From assembly GCA_033717875.1 (NCBI GenBank), contig JADDKJ010000071.1, forward strand, positions 1 through 5,912: 5,912 nt of DNA, written 5' to 3'. This document shows positions 5,708 through 5,912 of the stretch, piece after piece; position 1 is the first letter of the stretch, and each line of letters opens with the position of its first letter. The DNA is from SBBG01 sp033717875 (GTDB taxonomy: Bacteria; Pseudomonadota; Gammaproteobacteria; Ga0077554; Ga007554). The notes under the pieces are model-generated. The model had not been told where the DNA came from, searched no databases, and worked only from the letters and a program-made list of their open reading frames with translations. A program made the translations under genes and the position numbers.

Positions 5708-5912
5708 TTTACTCATAAGTCAGAAATATAGGCTACAGAAGGATGCCTGAAAAACGAGCGCACCATTTTTGGATTGTCCGCAATTGCTTGCAATTGTTCG
5801 TGCACGCGTTCCTCCAACTGCTCGCCTTTTTGCAACGGCCTCCTGGCCACCCCCGTGCGCTTGGCATGGCTCCACACCAGCTCATCTGGGTTGAGATCCG
5901 GCGCGTAACCCG
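5708..5912 (-). mobile_element. IS630-family element, 3' end (boundary inferred)
   Basis: The transposase end implies an IS630 element entering from the right. IS630 elements insert at TA. A TA at 5706-5707 overlaps the A of the neuB ATG, so I place the likely edge at 5708. The other end and the inverted repeat are not visible, so this edge is a hypothesis; deletion of the true end is the alternative. Confidence 0.45.
5713..5912 (-). CDS. IS630-family transposase, C-terminal part (runs off window)
   Basis: The last 65 residues are in view. They open with GYAPDLNPDELVWSHAKR, the characteristic IS630/Tc1-mariner motif that carries the third catalytic acid (the Glu of NPDE) of the DDE triad. 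A basic region and NPKMVRSFFRHPSVAYISDL follow, ending at TGA 5715-5713. The remaining catalytic acids and the N-terminal helix-turn-helix lie outside the window, so intactness is unknown. The stop is only six bases from the neuB start codon and in the same phase, leaving little room for the element's terminal repeat. Confidence 0.87.
   Translation of the reverse strand, partial: GYAPDLNPDELVWSHAKRTGVARRPLQKGEQLEERVHEQLQAIADNPKMVRSFFRHPSVAYISDL

Noticed and set aside
5725..5760. Promoter for neuB with TATATT as -10
   Set aside because: The only -35 at suitable spacing (TTTTTC) is poor and the site lies inside transposase codons, so I do not call it a promoter.

Overview
The window reads as an accessory surface-sugar locus from a proteobacterium, probably beta- or gamma-proteobacterial. 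This is judged from protein style, moderate GC (by eye near 50% in the sugar genes and clearly higher in the insertion sequence at the left), and the insertion-sequence families present. I cannot name the genus. Every convincing gene lies on the minus strand, so the biological order runs from high to low coordinates.

Layout in transcription order. (1) 5708-5912: the 3' end of an IS630-family transposase, stopping 6 nt before the next gene. (2) 5706-1443: four tightly packed genes, neuB, neuC, neuD and an aminotransferase (legC-like). Their junctions are a 4-bp ATGA overlap, an 11-bp overlap and a 4-nt gap, so they are almost certainly one translationally coupled unit. (3) 1302-1442: a 141-bp MITE-like palindromic element whose TTA duplication coincides with the stop codon of the aminotransferase gene. 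(4) 1192-829: the 5' remnant of a membrane-anchored nucleotide-sugar 4,6-dehydratase (PglF/WbpM/CapD family), broken by a 14-bp tandem duplication and lacking its catalytic domain. (5) 828-1: the left end of an IS3-family element with orfA, a programmed -1 frameshift signal and the start of orfB, running off the window.

Together the enzymes fit a legionaminic-acid-type nonulosonate route better than a plain Neu5Ac route. The steps are: dehydratase (UDP-GlcNAc to the 4-keto-6-deoxy sugar), PLP aminotransferase (4-amino), NeuD/PglD-like acetyltransferase (UDP-N,N'-diacetylbacillosamine), NeuC/LegG-like hydrolysing 2-epimerase, then NeuB/LegI-like condensation with phosphoenolpyruvate. The first enzyme is broken here, and no CMP-sugar synthetase (NeuA/LegF) is in view, so either these activities are elsewhere or the locus is decaying.

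The most unusual features are an aminotransferase carrying an N-terminal CBS-domain pair, the full-length palindromic element sitting on that gene's stop codon, and the layered damage to the dehydratase gene. Insertion sequences at both ends suggest a remodelled, possibly transferred, island.
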